The translations under genes and the position numbers were made by a program. The notes under the pieces were generated by a model. That model ran no database searches. It was not told the DNA's origin and saw nothing but the letters and a program-made list of their open reading frames with translations. 64,000 nucleotides of DNA. It comes from Xanthobacter sp. NM-25 (lineage in GTDB: Bacteria > Pseudomonadota > Alphaproteobacteria > Rhizobiales > Xanthobacteraceae). Location: assembly GCF_022138605.1 (NCBI RefSeq), contig NZ_JACBFS010000001.1:1-64000 (forward strand), in the 5' to 3' direction. Each line of letters starts with the position of its first letter. Position 1 is the stretch's first letter. Of this stretch, positions 35,023-42,105 are shown one piece after another.

Positions 35023-35177
35023 GCGCCGCCGGCATCTCCGCCGCATGGACTGCGGATCGCATCGCGTTGCGCGGGACGCCGCGGCCCTATCAACATTTCC
35101 GCGGTGCGAGTTATATTTGGGTCGGTAACCTGGTTTCGGGGCGCGCCGCTGGCGTGGGCTGCGGACGATGCACCTGA
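35019..35177 (+). CDS. Small hypothetical phage protein (52 aa)
   Basis: ATG overlaps the head-morphogenesis stop by 4 bases, the usual spacing in this phage. Sequence begins MSAAGISAAWTADRIALRG and ends in a Cys-containing tail (VGCGRCT). Too short for the usual length cut-offs. Unknown function; the coupling is the main support. Confidence 0.45.
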   Translation: MSAAGISAAWTADRIALRGTPRPYQHFRGASYIWVGNLVSGRAAGVGCGRCT

Positions 35178-35344
35178 GTGCTTCGACGGTCGCCCGGCGG
35201 CGGCCTGTCCGCCTCCCCCGCGGATCGCGAGGCGAGGCCGTAGGCGGGCGTTTGATGGCGTGGGGCGGGCTAAGCACCTCACACCCTCTCTTGCCCGCCC
35301 AGCGCATTCAACGGCCCTTTAACGGCGACGCCAGCGCCCATGTG

Positions 35345-35368
35345 AGGGGCGGTGCCGCGTCCGCCCCT
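35345..35368 (+). terminator. Hairpin before the second late promoter
   Basis: AGGGGCGG (35345-35352) pairs with CCGCCCCT (35361-35368) around an 8-base loop, followed by GTCTTAT. The surrounding 270 bases (35178-35447) hold no supported gene. A longer, looser stem GGGCGGGC...GCCCGCCC lies just upstream (about 35262-35302). Probably the end of the terminase-portal transcript. Confidence 0.45.
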
Positions 35369-35394
35369 GTCTTATCGCCTCACGCCAGCTCCCC

Positions 35395-35439
35395 GCCAAG
35401 CGCTTGGGGACTGATCTGCCGCGTGACGCTGCCCATGAT
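35395..35439 (+). promoter_or_regulatory. Candidate late promoter 2: palindromic activator site plus -10
   Basis: GCCAAGCGCTTGGGG (35395-35409) is identical to 28567-28581, followed by the same GATC (four bases later in both) and CATGAT (35434-35439) at the same distance from the palindrome centre. The flanking CC and the downstream GGCA are also shared. Predicted start point near 35446, almost at the ATG of the following gene (35448). Confidence 0.65.
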
Positions 35440-35447
35440 CCGGCATC

Positions 35448-36026
35448 ATGGCGAAGGCACTCAAATCCCCGACCGCCGCCCGCTCCGCTGCGAAGCCGAG
35501 CGGCGCGGCCAGCACCACGCAGGCGACTGACGCCTCCGCTCCGACCGACGCCACGGCGCCGGTCGCCCCCATCCCTGCTGGTGACATCTCCAATCACACC
35601 CACGGGGGCGAGCCGCCGGCAGAGCGTATCGCCGGCCCCGCCGCGCAGCCCGAGCCCGACATGGGTGCGCCGGCGTCGGGTGGTTCGGAGGATGCTCCTG
35701 CCAGGCAGGGCACCCCGATCCACCGGCCGTCGGAAACGGGCGAGGCTGAGGAGGAGGCGGCTGTTGCCTCCTCCTCGGCCGATCTTGCTGCCGCCGCGCG
35801 GATGGCGCGCCGCGCTGAGATGGCTGCACGACTGGGGGAGCTGGCGGAGATTGCGGCGCGGGGCGAGGCGCCGAGCCTGTCGATCCTCGGCGGCGCTGAC
35901 CAGGTGCTGAGCTGGCGGCTCGCCGAGGACGCGCTGCTCATCGTCTCCTCGGCCGGCCGTAAGTATCGGATCGACCGGGCGACCGGCGCTGTGGTGGACA
36001 CCGCCACCGGCGAGGAGATGTTGTGA
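35448..36026 (+). CDS. Hypothetical head-region protein (192 aa)
   Basis: Unknown. The first 100 residues are Ala/Pro/Thr-rich and probably disordered; the C-terminal part has a helical stretch (AAARMARRAEMAARLGELAEIAARGE) and a beta-like unit (LSWRLAEDALLIVSSAGRKYRIDRATGAVVD). No clear ribosome-binding site precedes ATG 35448; with the predicted promoter start near 35446 the mRNA could be leaderless. May be a decoration or scaffold-assisting protein, judging by its place before the capsid gene. Confidence 0.55.
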   Translation: MAKALKSPTAARSAAKPSGAASTTQATDASAPTDATAPVAPIPAGDISNHTHGGEPPAERIAGPAAQPEPDMGAPASGGSEDAPARQGTPIHRPSETGEAEEEAAVASSSADLAAAARMARRAEMAARLGELAEIAARGEAPSLSILGGADQVLSWRLAEDALLIVSSAGRKYRIDRATGAVVDTATGEEML

Positions 36027-38098
36027 TGGGTACCGTGGCCCATCATGTCCTGGTCGAGGGCCGATTCCTCGAGAGCGCGGCCGGCGCAGCTGCCGCGGGC
36101 GGAACCGCGGGCGCTGTGCTGGAGGCCCAGGAGGCGAACCGCTTTCGGGTTTGCATCATCCGCGCGGGCCGCAGCCTTAACGGAAACTACTATCCCGACG
36201 ACGCATTGCGCGAGGGTGCTGCGCTCTTTGAGGGCGCGCGGGTGATCGTCAAGGCGGACGGCGAGCATCTGGCCTCCCGTGGCCGGGACCCGCGCGCCGT
36301 CCTGGGGCGCCTCTCCGGCGTCACCTTCGTCGCCGGCCACGAACCCGATACCGGCGCCCTCGAGGCCACCTGGGATGTGCTCGATCCGAGTGATCCCATG
36401 ATCGTCCGCCTGCGTGAGGCACTCTCGCGCGGCATGGCTGACCTCTTTGGGCTCAGCATCGACGCGGGCGGCACGTTTCGCACCGTAAGTGGCGTGCGCC
36501 GCGTGGGGCGTTTTACCCGCGTCAATTCGGTCGACCTCATCGTCGAGCCCGGCGCCGGCGGGCGCGTGCTCGACGTGCTGGAGGCCGATCCCGCCCCCTC
36601 CGACCCCGTGCAGGACAAGCCGATGCGCCAGTACCTCATCGACCTTCTTCGCCGCCGCCGCCCCATGTTCTTCTCGGGGCGCGACGAGGATGCCATCACC
36701 GACGCCGAGCTGCGCGAGGCACTTGACAACGCTTTCGCCAAGGGCGGTCGCGACAATGATCAGGGTGCCGCTGGCCAGGGTGCCGCGGCGCCGGCCGGCC
36801 TCTCGCAGGCCGACCTCACCGAGGCGCTGCGCCTGGTGGAGGCGCGCCAGGCGGCGCGCGAGCAGGTCGGCCGCTCGACCTTGCCGGAGGCCGCCCGTAC
36901 CCGCGTGCTGGATCTGCTGGAGGCGCGCGGCAACTATGAGCCGGAGGCGGTGACGGCCGCCATCGCGGCCGAGCAGGCGTACCTGGCTCCGTTCAGCGCG
37001 GCGGGCCGCGTGCAGGGTCTGGGCGCCGTCTCCCGTATCGAGACCGGGGAGACCCGGGCGGAGAAGACGCACGCCATGCTGGAGGCGTTTTTCGATCCCG
37101 ACCACAAGGATCACCGCCATGCGCGGTCGATCAAGGCGTGTTACGTCGCCATCACCGGCGACGAGCGGGTGACCGGCCGCCTGCGCGACTGCGATCAGGC
37201 GCTGCTGCGCGAGGCTCTCGACAGCACCAGCTTCGACGCGGTGCTGGGCGACAGCATCACCCGCCGGATGGTGGCCGACTATCGCACCCCGTCCATCTAT
37301 GACGTGTGGCGCCAGCTCACCGGCGCGCCGGTGCCGGTGAGCGACTTCCGGACCCAGGAGCGCACCCGCTGGGGTGGCTACGGCGACCTGCCCGCGGTCG
37401 CCGAGGGTGGCGCCTACGCGCCCGTCACCTCGCCCAGCGACGAGGTCGCCGAGTATGCCGTCTCCAAGCGTGGCGGCACCGAGTCGATCACGCTGGAGAT
37501 GATCAAAAACGATGACGTCGGCGTCGTCCAGCGCATCCCCACCCGCCTCGCGCGCGCCGCAAAGCGCACGCTCGCGAAGTTCGTCCTCGATTTCCTGCGC
37601 CTGAATCCCGCCATCTACGACACCAAAGCGCTGTTCCACGTGGACCATGGCAATCTGGGGACTGCGGCGCTCTCTGCGGCGGCCCTGGCCGCCGGCCGTC
37701 TCGCCATGCTGAAACAGACCGAGGCCGGCTCCCTCGACCGTCTCGGTATCGGCCCGCGCAACCTGTGGGTGCCCTCCGACCTGGAAGAAACGGCGGCCGA
37801 CCTGTTCCGCCGCAACACCAACAACGACAAGACCTTCGTCCAGAGCCTGTCACCCAACATCATCCCGGTCTGGTACTGGACGGATGCCAATGACTGGTGC
37901 CTGTCGGCCGATCCTGCCGATATCCCCACCGTGGAGCTCGGCTTCCTGGACGGGAATGAGGAGCCCGAGCTGCTTGTTCAGGACAGCCCCACCTCCGGCA
38001 GCATGTTTTCCAACGACAAGCTGACCTGGAAGATCCGCCACATCTACGGCGGCAACGTCCTCGACTTCCGCGGCCTCTATAAGTCCGTGGTGGCCTGA
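36026..38098 (+). CDS. Prohead protease/major capsid protein fusion
   Basis: 690 aa polyprotein. Residues about 30-190 form a prohead serine-protease domain: RSLNGNYYPDDALREGAALF, a candidate catalytic His in GEHLASRGRDPRAVLGRL and Ser in MADLFGLSIDAG, ending in VNSVDLIVEPGAGG. Residues about 195-330 are charged and helical (scaffold/delta-like). From about 330 on it is a Mu-type capsid subunit (RRMVADYRTPSIYDVW, RLARAAKRTLAKFVLDFL, LFHVDHGNLGT, GGNVLDFRGLYKSVVA). Self-cleavage should release the mature capsid protein. ATG 36026 chosen with GAGGAG upstream; GTG 36023 is the alternative. Confidence 0.85.
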   Translation: MGTVAHHVLVEGRFLESAAGAAAAGGTAGAVLEAQEANRFRVCIIRAGRSLNGNYYPDDALREGAALFEGARVIVKADGEHLASRGRDPRAVLGRLSGVTFVAGHEPDTGALEATWDVLDPSDPMIVRLREALSRGMADLFGLSIDAGGTFRTVSGVRRVGRFTRVNSVDLIVEPGAGGRVLDVLEADPAPSDPVQDKPMRQYLIDLLRRRRPMFFSGRDEDAITDAELREALDNAFAKGGRDNDQGAAGQGAAAPAGLSQADLTEALRLVEARQAAREQVGRSTLPEAARTRVLDLLEARGNYEPEAVTAAIAAEQAYLAPFSAAGRVQGLGAVSRIETGETRAEKTHAMLEAFFDPDHKDHRHARSIKACYVAITGDERVTGRLRDCDQALLREALDSTSFDAVLGDSITRRMVADYRTPSIYDVWRQLTGAPVPVSDFRTQERTRWGGYGDLPAVAEGGAYAPVTSPSDEVAEYAVSKRGGTESITLEMIKNDDVGVVQRIPTRLARAAKRTLAKFVLDFLRLNPAIYDTKALFHVDHGNLGTAALSAAALAAGRLAMLKQTEAGSLDRLGIGPRNLWVPSDLEETAADLFRRNTNNDKTFVQSLSPNIIPVWYWTDANDWCLSADPADIPTVELGFLDGNEEPELLVQDSPTSGSMFSNDKLTWKIRHIYGGNVLDFRGLYKSVVA

Positions 38099-38100
38099 CC

Positions 38101-38784
38101 ATGCTCCAGGAGCTGCGGGCGCTGGTGGATGACCTGGTGCGGGACGTGGTCGGCCGCGTGGGCGAGGAGGCCCGCGACCGCGCCGTGTCCCTTGCCATCG
38201 TCCAGTACGGCAAGGATCGGCCGCGCACGCGCGTGTCCGACCTGGTCGCGCAGGATGCGCCGGTGCCCCGGCATCTGGACCTGCCCGAAGGGTGGGACGT
38301 CGAGGCCTCCATCGCCCTTACTATCGAGTATCCGGTCGGCCACGTGCCGCCACGCATCATGCCGCGTCATGCGTGGGCCGTGCTGGTCACCCCGGCCGGC
38401 CAGGTCCTTGGCCTGCCGCGGGCGATCCCGGCCGGCGCCACCTGCCGGCTGACGTGGACCTTGCCTCACGAAATCGGCGAGGACGTGGACACACTGCCGC
38501 CGGGCGACCGGGAGGCCGTGGCACAATACGCGGCCGCGGTGCTGCTCGACCAGGTGGCGGCGATGACGTCCGGCGACCACTCCAGCGTGATCCAGGCGGA
38601 CGCGGTCGACCACCAGGAGGCTGGCCCGAATTACGCCGCCCGCGCGAGCACCGCCCGCCGCCGCTACCACGATCTCCTGGGGATCGACCCCAAGCGCGTC
38701 CAAGCCGCCTCCGTGACCGTCAATCCGCCGTTGCCATCCACAACGGGCGAGCATCGCCTGCTGTTCCGGAGGCGCCGCGGATGA
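38101..38784 (+). CDS. Head-completion/connector-like protein (227 aa)
   Basis: Probably a head-tail connector of the Mu gp36/HK97 gp6 kind by position. N-terminal LQELRALVDDLVRDVVGRVGEEARDRAVSLAIVQYGKDRPRTRV and a C-terminal helix pair (QYAAAVLLDQVAAM, NYAARASTARRRYHDLLGI) enclose a beta-rich middle. The direct neighbours are the capsid gene upstream and a tail-completion gene downstream. Confidence 0.6.
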   Translation: MLQELRALVDDLVRDVVGRVGEEARDRAVSLAIVQYGKDRPRTRVSDLVAQDAPVPRHLDLPEGWDVEASIALTIEYPVGHVPPRIMPRHAWAVLVTPAGQVLGLPRAIPAGATCRLTWTLPHEIGEDVDTLPPGDREAVAQYAAAVLLDQVAAMTSGDHSSVIQADAVDHQEAGPNYAARASTARRRYHDLLGIDPKRVQAASVTVNPPLPSTTGEHRLLFRRRRG

Positions 38785-39278
38785 TTGAGCCTTATGTGGT
38801 CACCATCAGCGTGCGCCCGGTGGATGCCGCCCTCGCCGCCGCCCCCGATGTATTCGTCGAGGAAATGGTCCCCGCCATCGTCGAGGGTCAGATGCTCCTG
38901 GAGCGCGAGGTGCGTGAGCGCACGCCGACGTCCGGCGCCGGCACGCTGCGCGATTCCATCGGTGCGCTGCCCGTCGTCCTCGCGGCCGACAAGGTATCGG
39001 GCGCCGTTGGTACCTCGCTCGCCTATGTCCTCCCGGTCGAGCTAGGCGCGCGCCCGCACCGCCCGCCGGTCGAGCCGCTCGCCGATTGGGTCCGGCGCAA
39101 GCTCAGCAAAACAGGCAAGGAGGCCCGGGCCACCGCCTTCGCGATCGCCGCAAAGATCGCCAAGGAGGGCACGCCGGCGCACCACATGTTCGCGCAGGGC
39201 CTCGCGGCGACTCAGGGCCAGATCCAAGAGCTGCTCGCTGCTGCCGCTGATCGGGCGGTCGGGAGGATTGCTCCATGA
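38781..39278 (+). CDS. Tail-completion protein, HK97 gp10/Z-like
   Basis: 165 aa. Family pattern: EEMVPAIVEGQMLLEREVRERTPTSGAGTLRDSI near the start, then VGTSLAYVLPVELGARPHRPPVEPLADWVRRKL, as in HK97 gp10-type proteins where a conserved Y-x-x-x-x-E-x-G-(S/A)-x-P-H motif occurs. Joins the tail tube to the head. Starts at ATG 38781 overlapping the previous stop; the apparent longer reading frame upstream is an artefact of another gene. Confidence 0.72.
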   Translation: MIEPYVVTISVRPVDAALAAAPDVFVEEMVPAIVEGQMLLEREVRERTPTSGAGTLRDSIGALPVVLAADKVSGAVGTSLAYVLPVELGARPHRPPVEPLADWVRRKLSKTGKEARATAFAIAAKIAKEGTPAHHMFAQGLAATQGQIQELLAAAADRAVGRIAP

Positions 39279-40216
39279 GCGCCACCGCGATCCGTGCCGC
39301 CCTGGTGGCGCTACTGGAGGCCATCCCCGACATCGGTCGGGTGCATGCCTGGGAGCGCTTCGCCGCCACCGAAAAGGGCTTCATCGACCTCTATAGCCAC
39401 GCGGGAGCGGTGCGCGGCTGGCGCGTCAATCGCGTCTCGACGCGGCGTCGCGTGCTCGCCTCCGGTCGGGTGCTGGTGACCGACCGGTGGGCGATCACGG
39501 GGATGCTTTCGCTTGTCGACGCGGCCCAGTCGGAGATCACTGCCTCGGACCTCGCCGATGCCATCATCGCCGCCGAGGTCGCGGACCCGACCCTCGGGGG
39601 TGTGGCCCGCGGCGTGGCCGTCGAGGGCGCGGCCGGCGTCCAGCTGCTCGCCATCGCGCCGGTGATGTTTGCCGGCGTGCTCTGCCATCAGGTGGCGTTG
39701 CAACTCGACACGCAGACTTTCGAGGGCGCGGCAGCAGGGGGGCTCGCGGGGGGGCTCGAAAGCATGGATGGTGCCGCAGGCCGCCTGATCGGTGCCGTGG
39801 TGGCACGCCTTCAGGGCGCGGTGCCCGCCGGCCTGCTGGCGGTGGTCGAGGGACGTCTGTCGTGGGACCGCGATGACGATCCCGCCGATCTGCCTGCCGC
39901 CATCGTGGTGCCGGTGGCGGACGAGGCGCGTCCGGAAGCGGAAACCGTCCTGTATCGCCAGCGGGTCGATCGGTCGGTGGCCGTGATCCTCATCGCGCCG
40001 GCCGGCTATTCGGCTGGCGCCGGCGCATTGGCTGCCGGTGGATTGGAAGCTCTGCGCGAGCGGGTGCGGGTGGCCTTGCTGGGCTGGGGCGACGGCCCCG
40101 ACGGCCCGGTGGATATCCCGTGCCTCTATGCCGGCGGCGCACCGACCGATGCCGCGCCGGGCCTGATCGCGTGGCGCGACGTCTACACCCCCTCGCTCTA
40201 CGTGGAGATGGATTGA
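39275..40216 (+). CDS. Tail terminator-like protein with two tandem copies (313 aa)
   Basis: Two halves of similar design: residues 1-135 (IRAALVALLEAIPDIGRVHAWERFA ... ASDLADAIIAAEV) and 165-313 (GRLIGAVVARLQGAVPAGLLAVVEGR ... LEALRERVRVALLGW), each with the helix-strand-helix of Mu gp37/lambda gpU-type tail terminators. Single-domain members are about 140-180 aa, so this looks like a fusion of two successive genes. Four-base overlap upstream. Confidence 0.6.
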   Translation: MSATAIRAALVALLEAIPDIGRVHAWERFAATEKGFIDLYSHAGAVRGWRVNRVSTRRRVLASGRVLVTDRWAITGMLSLVDAAQSEITASDLADAIIAAEVADPTLGGVARGVAVEGAAGVQLLAIAPVMFAGVLCHQVALQLDTQTFEGAAAGGLAGGLESMDGAAGRLIGAVVARLQGAVPAGLLAVVEGRLSWDRDDDPADLPAAIVVPVADEARPEAETVLYRQRVDRSVAVILIAPAGYSAGAGALAAGGLEALRERVRVALLGWGDGPDGPVDIPCLYAGGAPTDAAPGLIAWRDVYTPSLYVEMD

Positions 40217-40407
40217 TGCCCTCCCATCCTTGGCCCGCCTCGGGCGGCTCCTACATCCGCGACCCGCAGAGCGGGCAGCTGCGGCCCAATGTCCCCGGGG
40301 TGCCCGAGGTGACCCCCGAACCCGCGCCTGCCGACGCCTCCGAGGTGCCGGCTCCCGAGCCCCAGGTCGGCAAGACCAAGACCCGCCGCCAGAACAAGGA
40401 CGCCTGA
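40216..40407 (+). CDS. Small phage tail-region protein (63 aa, DUF2635-like)
   Basis: Pro-rich, starts GGSYIRDPQSGQLRP after a short leader; the pattern of R-DP-tG-L at the N-terminus followed by a charged Lys-rich end (VGKTKTRRQNKDA) is that of the small protein placed before the tail tube/sheath gene in Mu-like phages. TGATG coupling to the previous gene. Confidence 0.6.
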   Translation: MPSHPWPASGGSYIRDPQSGQLRPNVPGVPEVTPEPAPADASEVPAPEPQVGKTKTRRQNKDA

Positions 40408-40410
40408 CCC

Positions 40411-41349
40411 ATGGCCCTCACCGCAAAGCGCTTCGAACGCAAGCTCGCCGTCCTCGCCAAGATCGAGGCGGACTACGGCACGTCCTCGGCGCCCACCGGC
40501 GCTGCCGACGCCATGCAGATGACCGAGGTCACCCTCACTCCGCTGGCCGGCGAAGAGGAGCAGCGCGGGCTGCTGTCTCCCTATTTCGGCCACGCCGGCA
40601 TCCTGTTGACGGGGGACTATGCCCAGCTGGAGGGGTCAGTCGAGGTGGCCGGCGCCGGTGCGGCGGGCACTATCCCCGCCTATGGCGCGCTGCTGCGCGC
40701 CTGCTCCATGGCGGAGGTCGTCACGCCGGATACCAGCGTGACCTATACGCCGGTCACCGCGAGCCCCGAGTCGGCGACGCTTTTCGTCAATCTGGACGGC
40801 GTCAACCACGCGCTGGTGGGTGCGCGCGGCACCTTCACCGTGGAATTCGCGACCAAGCGCATCCCGCACATCAAATTCACGTTGCGGGGGCTGCTCGGCC
40901 CCGTGGCCGATACCGCGCTGCCCGCCGCCAGCTACGCCGGCTTTATCAAGCCCGTCGTCGTCAACAAGACAAACACCGCCCTGTCGCTGTTCGGGGTGGC
41001 GCAGGTGGCGGAGAGCCTGACGCTGGACATGGCCAACACGCTGGTGACGCGCAACCTCATCGGCGAGGACTCGATCCTCATCACCGACCGGCAGAGCACT
41101 GGGACCGCCGTGGTGGAGGCGAAGCCCCTCGCGACCCAGGACTGGTTCGCCATCGCGCAGGCGCGCACTCACGGCGCGCTGGCGCTGCAGCACGGTGCCA
41201 GCGCCGGGAACATCGTCGAGATCGCCGCACCCGCGCTGGAGATTGGCCGACCCACCTATGGCGCCACCGATGGCATCCGCAATCTCTCCATCCCGCTGAT
41301 GCTGTGCCGCGACAGTGGCGACGACGACTTCTCCATCGTCGTCAAGTGA
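40411..41349 (+). CDS. Major tail tube protein
   Basis: 312 aa, forming the non-contractile tail tube. N-terminal KRFERKLAVLAKIEADYGTSSAPTGAADAMQMTEVTLTPL and beta-rich body (AQLEGSVEVAGAGAAGTIPAYGALLRACSMAEVV, YTPVTASPESATLFVNLDGVNHALVGARGTF) are typical of phage tail tube proteins of transposable siphophages; it occupies the slot before the frameshifted chaperone genes. No sheath protein accompanies it. Confidence 0.78.
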   Translation: MALTAKRFERKLAVLAKIEADYGTSSAPTGAADAMQMTEVTLTPLAGEEEQRGLLSPYFGHAGILLTGDYAQLEGSVEVAGAGAAGTIPAYGALLRACSMAEVVTPDTSVTYTPVTASPESATLFVNLDGVNHALVGARGTFTVEFATKRIPHIKFTLRGLLGPVADTALPAASYAGFIKPVVVNKTNTALSLFGVAQVAESLTLDMANTLVTRNLIGEDSILITDRQSTGTAVVEAKPLATQDWFAIAQARTHGALALQHGASAGNIVEIAAPALEIGRPTYGATDGIRNLSIPLMLCRDSGDDDFSIVVK

Positions 41350-41377
41350 CCTTCCACACCGCTTAAGGACCGCTGCA

Positions 41378-41743
41378 ATGACGAAATTCCGGATCGTTTC
41401 CGAACCCCGCTTCAGCTGGCCCGCGGTGGCCTATGTCCCGGGCGCGGCGCCCGGCCAGCCGGAGGCGCAGTCCTTCCGGTTGGACTTTGTCTATCGCGAG
41501 GACGAGGAGCTGCGCGCCGCGGAGCAGGACGCGATCGACGCGGGTGGTGACCTCGCCGCCGCGCAGAAGGCGGCCCTCCGCCTGGTGATCCGCGGCTGGG
41601 GCGACGTGGAGGGCGCCGACGGCACCGAGACCCCATACACCCCCGAGGCTCTGGAGGCCGCCCTCAAGATGCCCTGGTTCCGGAGCGCGGCGACCACGGC
41701 CTGGAATGCGGCGATGGCGACGGGCCCCAAGGCGGGAAACTGA
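41378..41743 (+). CDS. Tail assembly chaperone, short form (gpG-like)
   Basis: 121 aa: acidic beta-rich N-terminal half (FRLDFVYREDEELRAAEQDAIDAGGD) and helical end (TPEALEAALKMPWFRSAATTAWNAAM). It lies between tube and tape-measure genes, the place of lambda G. The last codons before the stop contain GGGAAAC in the slippery phase, so a fraction of ribosomes should shift -1 and add the downstream DUF1799-like domain. AAGGAC precedes the ATG at 41378. Confidence 0.75.
   Translation: MTKFRIVSEPRFSWPAVAYVPGAAPGQPEAQSFRLDFVYREDEELRAAEQDAIDAGGDLAAAQKAALRLVIRGWGDVEGADGTETPYTPEALEAALKMPWFRSAATTAWNAAMATGPKAGN
41734..41740 (+). other. Programmed -1 ribosomal frameshift site GGGAAAC
   Basis: The heptamer G-GGA-AAC has X-XXY-YYZ phase relative to the short chaperone gene, directly before its TGA (41741-41743). 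After a -1 slip reading goes CTG ACG GCG ... with no stop until 42105. Lambda uses GGGAAAG at the same place. Confidence 0.8.
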
Positions 41744-42105
41744 CGGCGGCGGCTCGCGCTTGGACCCTCGCAATCATGGGTCGCGAGGATCCAGGCGCGC
41801 CGGCCGCCATCGACGACGACGCCTTGCGCCAGTTCCGGGCGCTGGGCGTCCGGGTGGCTGCGGACGCGGCACCGGCGCCCGAGCTGGTGGTCGAGATCTG
41901 GCCCTGCCACGCGCGGACGTGGGCGGTCTTTGTGGCCTGCGAGCGGTGTTGGCGGGCCGTCGGCACCCTCGGTGGGCTGATCTGGCTGGGCCTCGACCTG
42001 GTCCAAGTCGCGGAGGTGGAGCGTCGGCTCGATGTCAGTGCCGACTTCCCCATGTTGCAGGCGGCCGAGACGGCCGCGCTCGTCGTGCTCAATGAGGCTC
42101 TCTGA
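41740..42105 (+). CDS. Tail assembly chaperone extension (gpT-like, DUF1799), read by -1 frameshift
   Basis: 121 residues, open from the slip site to the tape-measure start. An internal ATG at 41776 (MGREDPGAPAAIDDDALRQF) could in principle start it alone, but no ribosome-binding site precedes it. The sequence AIDDDALRQFRALGV ... VWPCH-like EIWPCHARTWAVFVAC ... GGLIWLGLDLVQVAEVERRL is of the DUF1799 type. The full fusion would be 242 aa, binding the tape measure during tail assembly. Confidence 0.75.
   Translation: MTAAARAWTLAIMGREDPGAPAAIDDDALRQFRALGVRVAADAAPAPELVVEIWPCHARTWAVFVACERCWRAVGTLGGLIWLGLDLVQVAEVERRLDVSADFPMLQAAETAALVVLNEAL

Noticed and set aside
38292..38780. Upstream extension of the tail-completion gene (328-codon frame from 38292).
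   Set aside because: The first 163 codons overlap the connector gene and translate to Arg/Gly/Pro-rich nonsense; the ATG at 38781 overlapping the previous stop is the real start.
41776..42105. Independent gene starting at ATG 41776 (109 aa).
   Set aside because: There is no ribosome-binding site and the frame is open back to the GGGAAAC slip site; it is better explained as the frameshifted extension of the tail chaperone.
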